Shown one piece after another: positions 26,345 to 38,179 of a DNA stretch of 64,000 nucleotides. Origin of the DNA: Panorpa germanica (Eukaryota; Arthropoda; Insecta; Mecoptera; Panorpidae); contig OY783205.1 in NCBI GenBank assembly GCA_963678705.1, forward strand, positions 6,386,001 to 6,450,000, in the 5' to 3' direction. A program made the position numbers and the translations under genes. Within the stretch, counting starts at the first letter, position 1; each line of letters begins with the position of its first letter. The notes under the pieces were generated by a model. That model worked only from the letters and a program-made list of their open reading frames with translations, ran no database searches and was not told the DNA's origin.

Positions 26345-26880
26345 AAAATAATAAAATTAAGTTTAACTCTCAAAATTCAATACAATTTTATGTTTCAAAA
26401 TTAGCTCTCACATATAAAATCTAATTCATTTTATATATAAGTTCCCTGTGTTCCAAATTTTTTTTGTAAATAAATAATTCTATTTATTTTACCATTTCGA
26501 TTTTGTTGTTGTTTGTTGACTGATGTAGGCTGTTGAATATTTATTATATTATTGAAGGGTTTGGTTTGTGTTTGAGAATTAAAACCCAAAGGAAAAATAC
26601 TGAAGTTTATGATGTGAATTTTAGAAGTTTTATAGTAGAGACTTCATCTTTTGATTATATCAGCCGGCGTTTGTTCTGCGTCCGTATGTTTAATTTAGTT
26701 AATAAGTGTGCACTGTGAGTCTGTCGGAACAATTACCGTTATCTACAAATTACTTATAAGGAGTCGTAATGAAACAATTTCATTAAGTTTTAATAAAAGT
26801 AACAAAGGCAATGTCTAAGCAAAATACTCATTTAAAAATATAATTATTATTAAGTAAATACAGAGTGATATTATTATTTA
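26345..26880. repeat. Dispersed repeat A, copy 2
   Basis: Same-orientation partner of 4285-4850, with shared blocks in the same order. No coding potential is recognised. Confidence 0.65.
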
Positions 26881-26914
26881 AACATTATAAAAATATAATT
26901 TGAGAAATAAACGA

Positions 26915-27165
26915 TGCATGAGATGTAAAAGAGGACGTGATAAAAATGATCATGACTGCCGTGAAAATTTTAGTAAGAGTTCGAAGGCCATGGAGCCAGA
27001 CATGGCTTTTACACAATAAAGACTATACAGCTGAACGTGTAAAAATTAGGGTGTTAATTGGAGATGATGATTCTAGTAGCATTACTAGATTACAGAGATC
27101 TGATCTGATCTGAGAGAGCTGATCATCAAATTATGAAATGGTCTACTTTGAATCAAGCTACATTT
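26915..27165 (+). pseudogene. Mutator-like transposase relic
   Basis: The plus-strand frame reads RCKRGRDKNDHDCRENF followed by SKSSKAMEPDMA. After stops and a frameshift comes VKIRVLIGDDDSSSITRLQR. The Cys/His pattern, the SSKAMEP motif and the GDDDSS block are typical of the Mutator-like transposase domain common in arthropod genomes. Only about 80 residues remain, in two frames. Confidence 0.7.
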
Positions 27166-27189
27166 GATTACATTTTGTTATCAGTCGCA

Positions 27190-30100
27190 GAGTGGATTAA
27201 GACATTGGGATTGAATTGTTGTTGTTCGTGAAAAATAAGCGCTGGCCGGTTTCGAGATGCACAGGTAAATAGATAACTGCTGGATCCCGTTCATGAATTG
27301 GGAAACCGAAGATACGCCAGGCAGCTTCATTGGAGCTGATATACCGGATAAATTTGGTATTTCGTTATTTAATCATTTTTTTTATTGGAGTAGCATTTAC
27401 ATTAGTATTTTCAATTCTACATACAGCCATATCACTTCCTTTATTCACATACTTGAAAATATATTTGATGTTCTTCACCGAACTGCAGAACTCAACATTA
27501 TGAGCATTGAATGTTTTACTCAACAGAGCTGAATATAGTACCACCCAACAATTGTCAATGTCAAACTTTGCGTTATTGATATTTTTAGTATTTCTTCGAC
27601 GATATATTGGATATCAGTCATAATGTGTGACCGTATCGTTGGTGAAATCTTTAAGGAAACGCTTTGTACATTTTCCGTCTACCATGCAAGGCGATGATCG
27701 ATTCAGAGCTCCGCATGGACCATGAATCATGTTTGTAGTGACAATATCAAACAGTAATTGATCAGTAGACGGATCTGGAATTTCTGCAGAAATTAAACTA
27801 TCGATGTCTTCAGGACGTATTTTGTCGATGAACCAAATCAAAATGTGAGCATGAGGTAATCCTCGCTTTTGCCACTCAACCGAATACATCCAACAACGTG
27901 TAGGGCCAAATAAATGTAATTTTGTAATGAAGCTGATTAAAGACTTCAATTTTTGTTTAAAAACACGTGCTGTAATGTCATGACGATGTATTGCATTTTG
28001 TCCTGGTAATAGCAATGATGTAATTTCTGGCCATTTTGCATTACATGTAAAAGTAATAAAAAAACACAGCCGTCCATATTCGCGCACGAAAGTCATAGCA
28101 TCCTGTATGTATTCTTGCATGTGACGTGGACTACCTATGTCCGATGATGGTAGAATGACAGAGTTACCAATTTCGGCAGTATCAGCGTTGTTCGCAATAG
28201 CATCTCGCAGGGGAATATATTCTTCCGCCCGCAGCTTCTGTTGGTTATGTCGCAAGTATCGTAGTCGTTCACTCTCTATCTTAACGTACATGTCCACCAT
28301 GAATTGCTGGCAAAGCTCACGACATCGTAAAATGATGTTGTCTTGACCGCGTCTAATCATCAAACGACACGCATAGTAATCTTTCGAGCTAACGTTCTTG
28401 TTTCTTTCGGCCCCTGTAATAATATATATGTGGGATTTGATTTAAGATTAGATATAATTAGTTTTTAAGAAATAATAATTATAAAGAACTCTGTCTTATA
28501 GGTTAAGAACTTGGCTAATATTAGGATATATTTAAATGTTTAAATGTAAATGCTTGAAAACAACTTGTAGACCCCTAAGCCGTTCGCTGACAGCGTCCAG
28601 AGAACGTCTAAGGGAACGGGTCACCACAGCGTTCGCTGACTATTGAATGCTTACGACACATGTTTTGGGCGAGGCAGATTGAGTTAGAAAATGGCTGATA
28701 CGTGGATATACACAGAGTTGTTATGGCGTCATTATTATATTCAGGAATATGTTAGTTTAACTAGATGTTAATATCATTGTGAATTTTAAATCAGTTTAAC
28801 TATATTGCTAGGTGAAATATTTGTTATTGTTATAGGCATAAATAGTGGAGTTTTTGCAAACAAGTATAGTGTTAATTACTAGGTTGTATTTATCATTGTA
28901 AATCGTTGTGAATGTAAGCTTTGTACTATTTATACTACGCATTACTTTGTGATATGCAATTATTGAAAGGTCTTCAAACCTAAACATTGTATATAAACAA
29001 GTGTTAATGTTATTGTGAACTATTTTGATATGTTAACTTTGTTGTGATGTAATTGTTTTTCTTTGTGAAATAATTAAATGAACTACTATTAATTAAAAGT
29101 TATGTGTTAACTTTATTTTAATGAACTATATTGTCATTGGGGGCTCAACTTAAGGATTGAAATGAGATCAAAACAGCTACGTCAACCAAGATAGCATTAT
29201 TGTCACCCCCCCTCTGGGGGCGTCAACCGGGATAGGTTTAATTGTCACCCACACTTGGGGCTAAACCGTGATAGTTTTATTTTTCACACCCACATATATT
29301 TTAATTAATTGACGTTTTATTCTTTAATAATAAATTAATTATGTTCTTAATAATGAATGAATTACCTGTTACGGGATTTCGTTGTTTAATGTTTATGCAA
29401 TATCCGTCTTGTCCCTTCCAGAAAATTAGCGGATATTGGAGAGCGTCATATGAACGGTGGGTATCAGCAATGAACTGAAGATTATTATCTCTTCTTCGAA
29501 TCACGATTTGTCGCGTAGCTGTACGGTCGCCAACCATGATTCCAGCAACGTCGTCAAGAACAGGGGCGTTGAATCTACGTATATGCTCTCCAGCTGCTGT
29601 TCTATCAGGATTGATTCCAATAGCGTGATTGTCACTTTGTAGCTTGGGCATGTGTGATTTGAAGAATTTCAACAATTCATTGTGCTCATTTAAGAGGGCG
29701 TTCAGCTCGCCGACGAAGCGCCTGGCAAAAGGTGAATTGAGGTTATTGTAATCGCAACGTGCATTCACGCGATTGGCGAGTGCGTTCAGAGTCCTCGCCA
29801 CCCATAAAGTAAATTTGTAAAAATTTATGAGATTCGTTTGGTATTGGCAGTGCCAATGAGCCCACTTTGTGATAAACTTGGCCTTTGATTTTAAACGTGG
29901 AATTAAATTGTTGACCGTTTGCAGCAATATTTTGAACAATTTCTGATGCTCTGAACGATGTCATTTGGAAACATGAATTGAATGTACGAATTGACTTTAG
30001 GAACAGGCTAGAATCTGGATCTCTGTACCGATAAGTAAGCCGATTAATAGTTCAGGTGGTGTTTTAATTTCCGTTCGTTGCACTTTTTCTGATGAGCAAC

Positions 30101-30266
30101 ACATCCCGACTGGCTCATTTTTAAATTTAAGTGCACGACAATGCGGGCATTCCTTGTCCGAAGTACCAATGACCACTTTGTAATGAGCATAATATTCAAC
30201 ATCAGGCTCACACTGGAATGCTAATCGAAGAAACGAATCTGATGTAAGTACTTGTTGACAGTACAT
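27190..30266 (-). pseudogene. Helitron replication-initiator (Rep) gene, broken, with a large intron
   Basis: Minus-strand pieces follow Helitron N-terminal order. 30266-29997 has the zinc-binding CPHCRALKF region. 29964-29366 has FKIKGQVYHKVGSL and VAGIMVGDRT. After the intron, 28413-27614 has MYVKIESERLRYLR, HMQEYIQDAMTFVREYG, FFITFTCNAKWPEI and the HUH-type motif KRGLPHAHILIW. From 27613 it continues with VKNIKYIFKYVNKGSD and SSNEAAWRIFGFPIHERDPA. Frameshifts occur near 29760 and 29960, and in-frame stops at about 27610 and 27365. The helicase part is absent. Confidence 0.8.
28414..29365 (-). other. Likely 952-bp intron in the Helitron Rep gene
   Basis: The boundary sequences on the minus strand are CAG|GTAATT and TTACAG|GGG. 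Joining there keeps the Rep frame through the conserved region before MIRRGQDNIILRC. The interior is non-coding. At 29180-29290 it holds three imperfect copies of a block containing GTCAACC.GGATAG, TTGTCACCC and GGGG. A later insertion with chance GT-AG ends is less likely, because the frame is preserved exactly. Confidence 0.65.
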
Positions 30267-30533
30267 AGAACATATAAATGAATTAATTTGAAATACTTAT
30301 TGTTGACAAAAAAGTAACTTAATATTGTTCGGGTAACTTAATTCGTTATGGGTGTGAATTTAGAAGACATTAATGAATTTTTAAGTTAAGTAAATAAATA
30401 ATAATAGCGAAGCATCACAATGTTTTGAGAATGCAGTAGCCACCTCTGATACGAAGAGCTTTTCTAGATTTAAGTAAAATATATTAATAAGAGCCTTTTC
30501 TTAAATTTATTAGGCTTAAATATTTTTACAAAC
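30267..30533. other. Spacer between Helitron and spliced gene fragment
   Basis: AT-rich DNA with nothing recognised. The next exon of the upstream spliced gene, beyond the donor at 30533, is not apparent here and may have been displaced by the Helitron. Confidence 0.4.
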
Positions 30534-31240
30534 CTGTATTATTATTCCTTTTTCTTCTCGATCTTGTTTCTGATACTATTCCTGGTACAACAAATACTTC
30601 TTCTGCTGAGGATTCTCTGATTGGAGACTGATAAAAACCGTCTACCCAAATTGCCCCATTACCTAATGATGAAACCTATATAGTTATGTGTTATTAGTTA
30701 ATATTATCATAATTTTTTGGGAATTTATTCACAAAAACTGCATATTACATCGTCCTGTCCAGTTGCAGAAACATTTTCAAGCGTAAATATATCTTCCATT
30801 TGGTTTAGTGCAGATTCCTAGAAATTAATAATGAATTAATTCATAATGTTTTTATTAAATTAATATTATAAAACTTACATCAAATCCTGCAATTACTGTT
30901 AGGTCCGGTGCCCCCTGTTTTACTGCTGTTGGTAACAGCTCTATAAACCTTTTATCTGCATCAGATAAAGGTTTGCGCCCAGCACCTTGACATCCATGTA
31001 TTTTTCTGAACTTTCTTCTCGTCTCGGTCTTCCTCGCGCGCAATACCTTTACACAATAACATTGTATATATATATTTATAAGTTATTTATAAAACACATT
31101 CATTGAATAATTGTGAATAATAAGTCATTAAACGAAATCTTTAATGATATACAATAAAACAACTTACTTTCTTCCACTCCGAGATTTCCCTTATTACATC
31201 CGATCCACCACAATTACGCAATTCTGCTATTATCATATGC
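30534..31240 (-). CDS. Four-exon gene fragment with basic DNA-binding-like region
   Basis: Four minus-strand blocks are bounded by good splice sites: about 31240-31168, 31046-30879, 30817-30749 and 30675-30534. Internal junctions keep an open frame. The encoded parts include IIAELRNCGGSDVIREISEW, then RARKTETRRKFRKIHGCQGA and GRKPLSDADKRFIELLP, then SALNQMEDIFTLENVSATGQ, then VDGFYQSPIRESSAEEVFVV. The basic region and Ser/Thr-rich tail suggest a Myb/SANT-like adaptor, as in PIF/Harbinger-type or host regulatory proteins. That is inference. The 5' start and 3' end are not resolved. Confidence 0.55.
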
Positions 31241-31244
31241 ACAT

Positions 31245-33470
31245 ATCCTTTAAATATGATGGATTAGAAGGAATAACTTTATTTTGTCCTGATGTTCAGA
31301 CAAAAAATCAACATATAAATTATATTGTATATTTGAAGTTTTTACATTTCTTCTGAGCTCCATATTTCTTGAAAATTTTTTGACAAGTGAACACAGTGTA
31401 TTCGTACTTGTCAAGTGTTTGAATTTTTAATTATTTGAATATTTTGAATGTCGTGATTGGTCAAATATTTTTAAAATTGATGACGTCTTAAAATATGTCA
31501 TCAATACCAGTTTATACTTTTTCACCGCTGATATAAGGGCGGTGGAAAATTTTGCATACAGAATACTACTTTAGATATTTTAAATACAGCGACCTTATTC
31601 TAGCGGTGAAAAATTTAATATTTTCACCGCTGAAAAAATAATGTCGATTTTTTGAAAAGTTACAGAATAAGGCCCTTAGTAAAAAATTAAACGACAATAT
31701 TAAAGCGGCATATTCAATTAACCGGTAAACCGGTTTTTCTTTAATTTTTCCATTGCATTTGGAAACTGGATATATCCTTTCAACATTCCTCTTTCATGTA
31801 CTACATTGATTACTTGATGCTACGGCTTACTGATGGTTGAATAATTATAATGATCTTATGTTCTGCCATATCTTGTTGATAACTTCCGGAGGCAAAGAAC
31901 CGTAGTACAGCTAATATCTTTGATAGAATAATTATGATTAATAAAGAAAAGAGTAGTTTGTATATTTGTTTGTAAAAATATGTTTTACCTTTTAATGAAG
32001 AAGATCTTGTCTTTGGTTTCATTTGCGGTATTAGTTTATTATTCAGGTCTTCTACAATACTTTTGCTTAGACGGAGAGTGACATTTTATTAATTAGCAAA
32101 TCACAAGGTAGGATAATGTCACTACTGACGTTTATAATACATATTTAAGTTGTTTAAAAAATACTCTGGTGAAAATAGTCCTACCAATCAGAATCACTGA
32201 AATTTATCATTCGAATGACAGTCGTTTGATAAATAGCACCTCAGCAAATATTCACTTTTTTGTATAATAACATAGTCCGATATTATTCGTAAAATTTTCA
32301 GGAATACTATCTTTCTAATTCTGTGTGTCTTCTGTGAATTGTATACTGCCACAAATGATCATTTCCTCTTTTTATTATCACTCTTCTTTTCTGCATGTCT
32401 TTGGTTCCTTACTGATTCCTCTCCTTTTCGAAATACTCCTTTTTATAGTCTGACTCCATCTGCCTATACTCTCCTGTAATTCACCTTTACGTCCTGTTTA
32501 ATCTTCTCCATTTATTTCTGTGCCCTTTTTTCCAGTTTTTATTAACTATAATGAATCTATTTTAGGTTTTATGCAGAAATTTGAGTTTAGTGAAAGTTTC
32601 CATTTGTTTTGATAAAGGGTAAATACTAAAGTTCGTAAATGAAACAATAGTGATTAATGAAACAGTATTAACTTAAGTTCGTTCTTTGAATACAATACGA
32701 ACTATATACAAAATCGACTTAAATAAATGTATAGTATATGTTAAATAATATATAGTAAAATATTGTTAATGTCTTTTGCATTATTCTTTGTAACTGAATT
32801 ATGTTAAATTTCGGTAAATAATAAACCGTAACGGTTGTAAAAAATATTGCGTTAAATAATAGACGAGTTTACATTTTGTGTTCGGAGGGAAACTGTGTAA
32901 AACAAAGTAGAAAGTAACAGGAAAAATAGAAATTAGTATACTAGGTTATTAGGCAAGTTTGCCTTTACTACTCTCAGTATAAAAATCTCTAGCCACTATT
33001 TGCACTTTGTCTAGATCGTCAAAATGCACGTCAGTTCCTTTGAAGATGTTATTGATGCTGCAACACCATTCAGTTGCCATTGTTCTTATTGCAGTTTTAA
33101 AAATGATTTGTTTCACCCAGTTGGTGTGAATACTGCACGCCAGCATACTTTAATAACCTGCAAACATTGCAGCATTGTTGGAATCGAACACTTGTAATAA
33201 CAAACAACCGGTATCAAGTTTCTTACAAGGATTCTGGCAGCGTCAAATTTTTAGTTATTTTCTTTTCAAAAGCTATACTCAAATATTCGTCTAAAAAAAA
33301 AATATTTCATGAAGCATTTTTAAAAATCAATAGAATTTTTTTAAAAATCAATACTAAATTATAGGAATTAAATTCTTGATTAAACCAGATTTGAAATCAA
33401 TATATTTTTCACATGATAGCTTCTATTCTTTCCAAATTTTTGTACTAAGTCGTTAATATAGTGAGTGCTC
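31245..33470. other. Non-coding AT-rich sequence
   Basis: No gene is recognised. Small inverted repeats are present, including GCGGTGAAAA...TTTTCACCGC at about 31600-31632. The GCGGTG motif also occurs inverted near 31525-31550, possibly part of a small MITE. A frame at 33146-32949 (-) of 65 codons has no recognisable motif. Confidence 0.45.
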
Positions 33471-33639
33471 TGCAGTGGCACAGTATTAGATTTAATAGAT
33501 TTTCTATAGTCTTCAGTCTATCGGAGTTTGGAAAGTAATACACAGCACTATCGTTCAGTAATGAATTAGCTTGTGTTAGGAAAGAACTACGTTTATCAAG
33601 ACATTTGGCATAATCGTATTCAGAATTTATCCCAAATGC

Positions 33640-34080
33640 CTAAGGCTCACTTAACTTAGTTATTAAAAATGTTTTGTAGGCCAAAGAAAATTGATAACTA
33701 GTCTGCACAATATTTCTACCATAAAGAGACCTTATCTGCCCAAAGAAGTTTTGCAGATCGAATTGGTTTACATTTTGTAATAACAGTTTGTCAAAAGCAA
33801 AAGTTCTTTGTAAGTTATTCCAAAGAACTTTGACATTATCGATGGTAAAAGCCAAACTATTAAGACAAGTAATTTTATTATTAAATTTGCCAGTCCTTAA
33901 AAGTGTTGCTTGAATATTTCTTATAGTGCTTAGATGCTTATTCCAAAACGCTATGTGTGAAGAATTTTCCTCTAGTGGCCTTACAATGGTTTTGTTACGT
34001 TATCCTCTTGTCTCTGTGTAAAACCACTTAAACTATCAAATAGTTGGTCGCAAAACAGAAGAAATTCTCCAGAATCGTTA
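33640..34080 (-). pseudogene. P-element/THAP9-like transposase relic
   Basis: The minus strand reads FCDQLFDSLSGFTQ near 34055-34015. After a frame change it continues with SSHIAFWNKHLSTIRN, then FTIDNVKVLWNNL, LLQNVNQFDLQNFFGQIRSL and SYQFSLAYKTFLI. This is the order of the C-terminal region of P-element-family transposases, where an NQDxLENxFxxIR motif is typical. Only this part is present and frames are broken. Confidence 0.75.
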
Positions 34081-34099
34081 GTACTTTATTTCAACGAAT

Positions 34100-35815
34100 T
34101 GTCTTGCAAACCTACAATTTAAATTAAAAGTGTGAATGAAATGGTAATTGATTTGTTGGCTTAATATTTGCACGGTATATTTAACTTTCATTCTTATTAA
34201 CGTTCTTCTTGACATGTCTTTTCGTTATGTGTCCCGGGAATGTTCTTCCGCGAGGAACCTGTCTTATGTCTTTTTTGTATGCTGCACAAATAGGTGTTCA
34301 TGTGGCAACACTTTTAAAAACCTCGCCCGCTAAAGTATAGGTATAACAGTTGTCCATTTCTGATGCACTTCATAACATGAGGAACATCATAAAGAGGAAC
34401 AATTGAATCACTGCTAACGCTAAGTACTGCACCTGATAAAATATCTTTGTGTTGTTGTAAATGTGTAGTTTAAAAAAATACCTTTTCTGAAATTGGTTGG
34501 GTTTGGTTTTAGTAAGTGAAATGGCACTGGTTACATTTTTACACACTTATATTACACAATTAAAATAACAGAATACAAATTAGGTTACAAAAGGTAATTA
34601 TTCTTAACTTATTTGAGGTTGCTCTTAATTTGTTGTTTTGGCTGTTGCTGGTTTGAGAGCCATATTAGTGATTTAACCAGCAACAGAACGTTCTAATCTT
34701 TTTAATATAAAACAAAAAGAGCAAATCGAAATAATATTTAATAACAATACATAAAGGAAATGAATGAATATAGACCAGGGTAGATAATTTTAGAAACATA
34801 AAAAAATTAAAGTAGAATGAAACCTATTGGAAATGGAAGGGAATACTACTAAAATGAAAGGAAAAATAAATTACGGGCGATCTGAGGTTGGGAAGGGGTA
34901 GGGGGTGAGGTTTTAAGGGTAAAAATCGGTAAATCTTGATTTCCGGCAAAACTACAAGTCCTATCGAAAAAAGTTAAATCGCAAAGTTGTAGATAATAAA
35001 AAGATCTACAACTTTTGTATCTACACTTTTTCTCCATAACCTCAAAATTCATGTAAAAAATCCAAAAAACCACATTTTTGATTTTTTATTTTTATCTTTT
35101 ACAAAAAAATTTTTTTTTTCATGATATTTGGTGAAAACTTACCTCTTTATGTCCCAAACACACTAGAATTTTGAAGATTTAAAATATTAATTTTTTCACC
35201 CTATTTTGACTCGATATCGAAAAAGCACCCTAATTTTCAATCGAAAATTCTCACGTCAAAATATCTGATTTTTCAAAAAAGTCGGTGGGCTTTTTGTTCG
35301 TTGAAATCTCTGTTTTCTGATGGTGTAAAAAAAATATACATTACTATGGAAAAATTTTTCAGAAAAAGCAAAAAAACGAAAAATACTAAAATTCGAATTT
35401 TTTTTTTAATCTATATGTACAATTTTGAGGTATTCATTAAAATTTTTACTTTAATTACTCGAAAAACGTTAGGTTCCATGTTAGATTAATAAACAAAAAA
35501 ATTACAAACCAATTAAACATAAATATCGCAAAAAACATAGTTGTTGTAAATATTAAAAATACGATTTAAAGGGGATTTTATTAAAAAAATGTGACTACTG
35601 CTATTTTTTTCAGTAATAAAAGTTGATTTATTAAATTTTCATTACATTTATGTATTAGAAAATCTCATTAGATAGAAATATACACGTAAATCGTACTATT
35701 GAGTAGAGATTTTTTTTAATGATTACACTATACATTATATTATTTCTAAAAGCATTAATCTTTGTATTTATCAAAACATAGTATTCAATTCGAATCACTT
35801 ATTCATCAGTTTCTG
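34100..35815. other. Non-coding sequence with perfect hairpins
   Basis: No gene is recognised. A 12-bp inverted repeat AAAGTTGTAGAT / ATCTACAACTTT at 34983-34994 and 35003-35014 has an 8-nt loop. Another, TGTTGCTGGTT / AACCAGCAACA, lies near 34643-34685. The purine-rich, T-rich sequence to 35520 may be 3' flank of the repeated PIN/CXC gene next to it. Confidence 0.45.
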
Positions 35816-35865
35816 TCTTTTTGATGGTATTTCTTGATCGTTAGATTCGACAGGCCTTTCTGATT

Positions 35866-37457
35866 CTAGTAGATCTTCGACATCTTCAAGACCATCACCT
35901 CGTCTTCGTCTCTAACATTATTTTCGGTCTGCATTGGTTCTTCATCCGCAATTTCATCTGAATCATTAACTTCCTCGTAGATTTTTTTCTCCACATTGGC
36001 GCATTGTTCAGAACCATCACAATTTGAGCATAAATTTGTGCATTTTAAACCATGTTTTCGGCAGCCACATTTTAAACTATTACATCCAGTTTCACAGCTG
36101 CAGCAAATAGTTTTCAGCAATTTTTCCGGAATTAATTCCATTTCTGTAAATTTGGGCATAATTCCATGTTGATGTTGCTTCCAGCCCCAATCTGTTGCTG
36201 TCAATTCATTACCCAGCCACGTTTGAAGCTGATAATATGCCCTGTAACAATGTTGTTCTGCTGCACCTTCTGTGGCTGGGAGATTTGCCAATATGAAAGA
36301 TGATTTAATTTTTGCTAATTGATATTTTTGAAATCTTAATTGATTCAGTGATATATTATCCTTTTTACATTTATAAATAGATTTAATTAATTTCAATCCA
36401 TTTTTTTTATATCTTCTTTGTTTACATCTTTTTTAAAAAAAATATTAGCCAAATTTGACAAATTTTGATTGTCTAATAATGAATTTACGATAGTTTTCTT
36501 TCCTTTTCCGGCAAATCCAGATGTTGTGTCGCAACCAGAAAAACAATGCAGAAATGCAACGATGTTTTTGACGGATTCACATTTGAAACTATTAGACGTG
36601 AAAAAAAGATCTTTTATATTTCCAGAACCGGGCTTGAGAAAATAAATTTTATGATTATTAGAATTTAACTGATTCAAAAGGACCAAAAGATAATATCTTG
36701 TCCTACAACAATGACAGTTTTATTAGTATCTTTGGCAATTTCTATCGAGGTCTTAATAATGTCAGCATCAGCATCTTCTTTAGCTTGTTTACAGGAAAAT
36801 CCTTTTGACTGTAATACTTGCATTAATGATTTTATTATTTTGTCTTTGTTTTTCTCATTAGATAAAAATTTTTCTTGCAAAAATGATATTTTTGTATGGT
36901 TTTGATAATTCAACTCTGGAATATTGTCTGACGTCTTTCTACGACTACGTTCTCCTTTTTTAGTTGAATGAACTGCTGGTACTGTTGACACAGTAATTGA
37001 TTTTTCAATTTCATGGCACCCATCAAAAACTGTACAGCTGTCTGCTGCGTAATGTTTTTCTACATAGCGTAAATATATATTCATGATCTCTTCCACCGTT
37101 TCATTTTTCTGCCAAATTACTTAGTGTAGTAAAAATCCACCGTCGACGACATGCACAATGCCATCAAAATGCGTTGGTCTATTCGTACTCACAAATAATT
37201 CGTAGAGCTGAGATTTAACGTTTTTTCTGAAGCCATTTTCGGTAAAAAGAGATAATGGAAACAATGCAAGCTCGTATTGTAAATAAGTTTCCATATCTTT
37301 TTTACTGTCGATCGTTAGAGATATTCTTTGAAATATCAATAACGGATCAATTGCTATAATATCTCCGTTTACTTTAACAGAAGATTGGACCGTTTTTAGA
37401 GACAAGACTTCACTCAGGTATATAGGTATAATTTTAAAATAGCAATAAATAGGCATC
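35866..37457 (-). pseudogene. PIN-like nuclease plus CXC-domain gene copy, broken and truncated
   Basis: Minus-strand frames in order: 37456-37121 (RPTHFDGIVHVVDGGFLLH); 37096-36674 with a FEN/XPG-like PIN region (CTVFDGCHEIEKSITVS, RRKTSDNIPE, KEDADADIIKTSIEIA); 36686-36393 with AFLHCFSGCDTTSGFAGKGK; and 36396-35866 with EGAAEQHCYRAYYQLQTWLG and a cysteine-rich CXC segment (CCSCETGCNSLKCGCRKHGL). This multi-copy family occurs in several arthropods and its function is unknown to me. Stops and frame changes separate the blocks. The 5' part is cut at 37457 by the BEL insertion. Confidence 0.7.
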
Positions 37458-38133
37458 TGGTTGAGTATGGACCTATGGATCTATATAAGCTTGGGGTTTG
37501 CTTATCTGCGATGTTGACGGTTTCCAATTCTCAGAATGCTTGATTGCATCTAACTCCTTTGATAGCTATAGATTGCGCCAAAACTTCTCGAAGGACCTTT
37601 TTGTTATTAAATAATTAATAACAATTTTTTATTTTCTTTAAATCAAATAGCAGCGAAACACTAGTATTTTACATAAAAACATTTATTATACAAATACACT
37701 TGACGAATTACAATAATTGAAAATTAAATGAATAATTATATGTATCAATGTTACTGTGATACAATTCACTATTAAATTTTATTATGATTATTAAACTGTT
37801 GAAAGTTGGAGTTGATAATTTAGATGTTTACTGTTCTAGATGATAGCTAATAATGAATATTTAAATAGTGTTTTATCAGTACATTGGTACAAAGAATGCA
37901 TTTGGAAGGCCAGCTGTGTGTCCTTGGTACGGGCTTGCAAACTAGAATACAATGCCATGGCATCAACGACAATAACTTGTTAATTTATTCAATAAGAAAG
38001 CAAGATAAAATGTTTGATTAAACAAATAATTATTACAAAACTAAAAAACTAAAAAATATTATATTCTAAATGAAATACATTAAATAATGCGAAATATCTA
38101 TATAGCAATATAGGCTGTGCATGCATTCTTTAA
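37458..38133 (-). repeat. BEL/Pao 3' LTR
   Basis: In element orientation the LTR ends CTCAACCA at 37458. Its start is inferred near 38133, where a purine stretch GCGCGGGAG (polypurine-tract-like) is followed by TATGTTAAAG. Positions 37458-37742 are repeated at 62828-63112. TTATATAG near 37484-37492 is a possible TATA box in minus orientation. The 38133 boundary is less certain, because the right copy is truncated before it. Confidence 0.7.
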
Positions 38134-38179
38134 CATACTCCCGCGCGTTGAAAATTGGAAGAGTCATCTTGGTTTTTAA

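Noticed and set aside
32949-33146. Continuation of the P-element transposase
   Set aside because: It lies 3' of the C-terminal part in minus orientation, so the order would be wrong, and its motifs are not convincing.
37458-37742. Complete LTR of only 285 bp
   Set aside because: No polypurine tract precedes 37742 in element orientation, whereas one lies near 38134. The right copy appears truncated.
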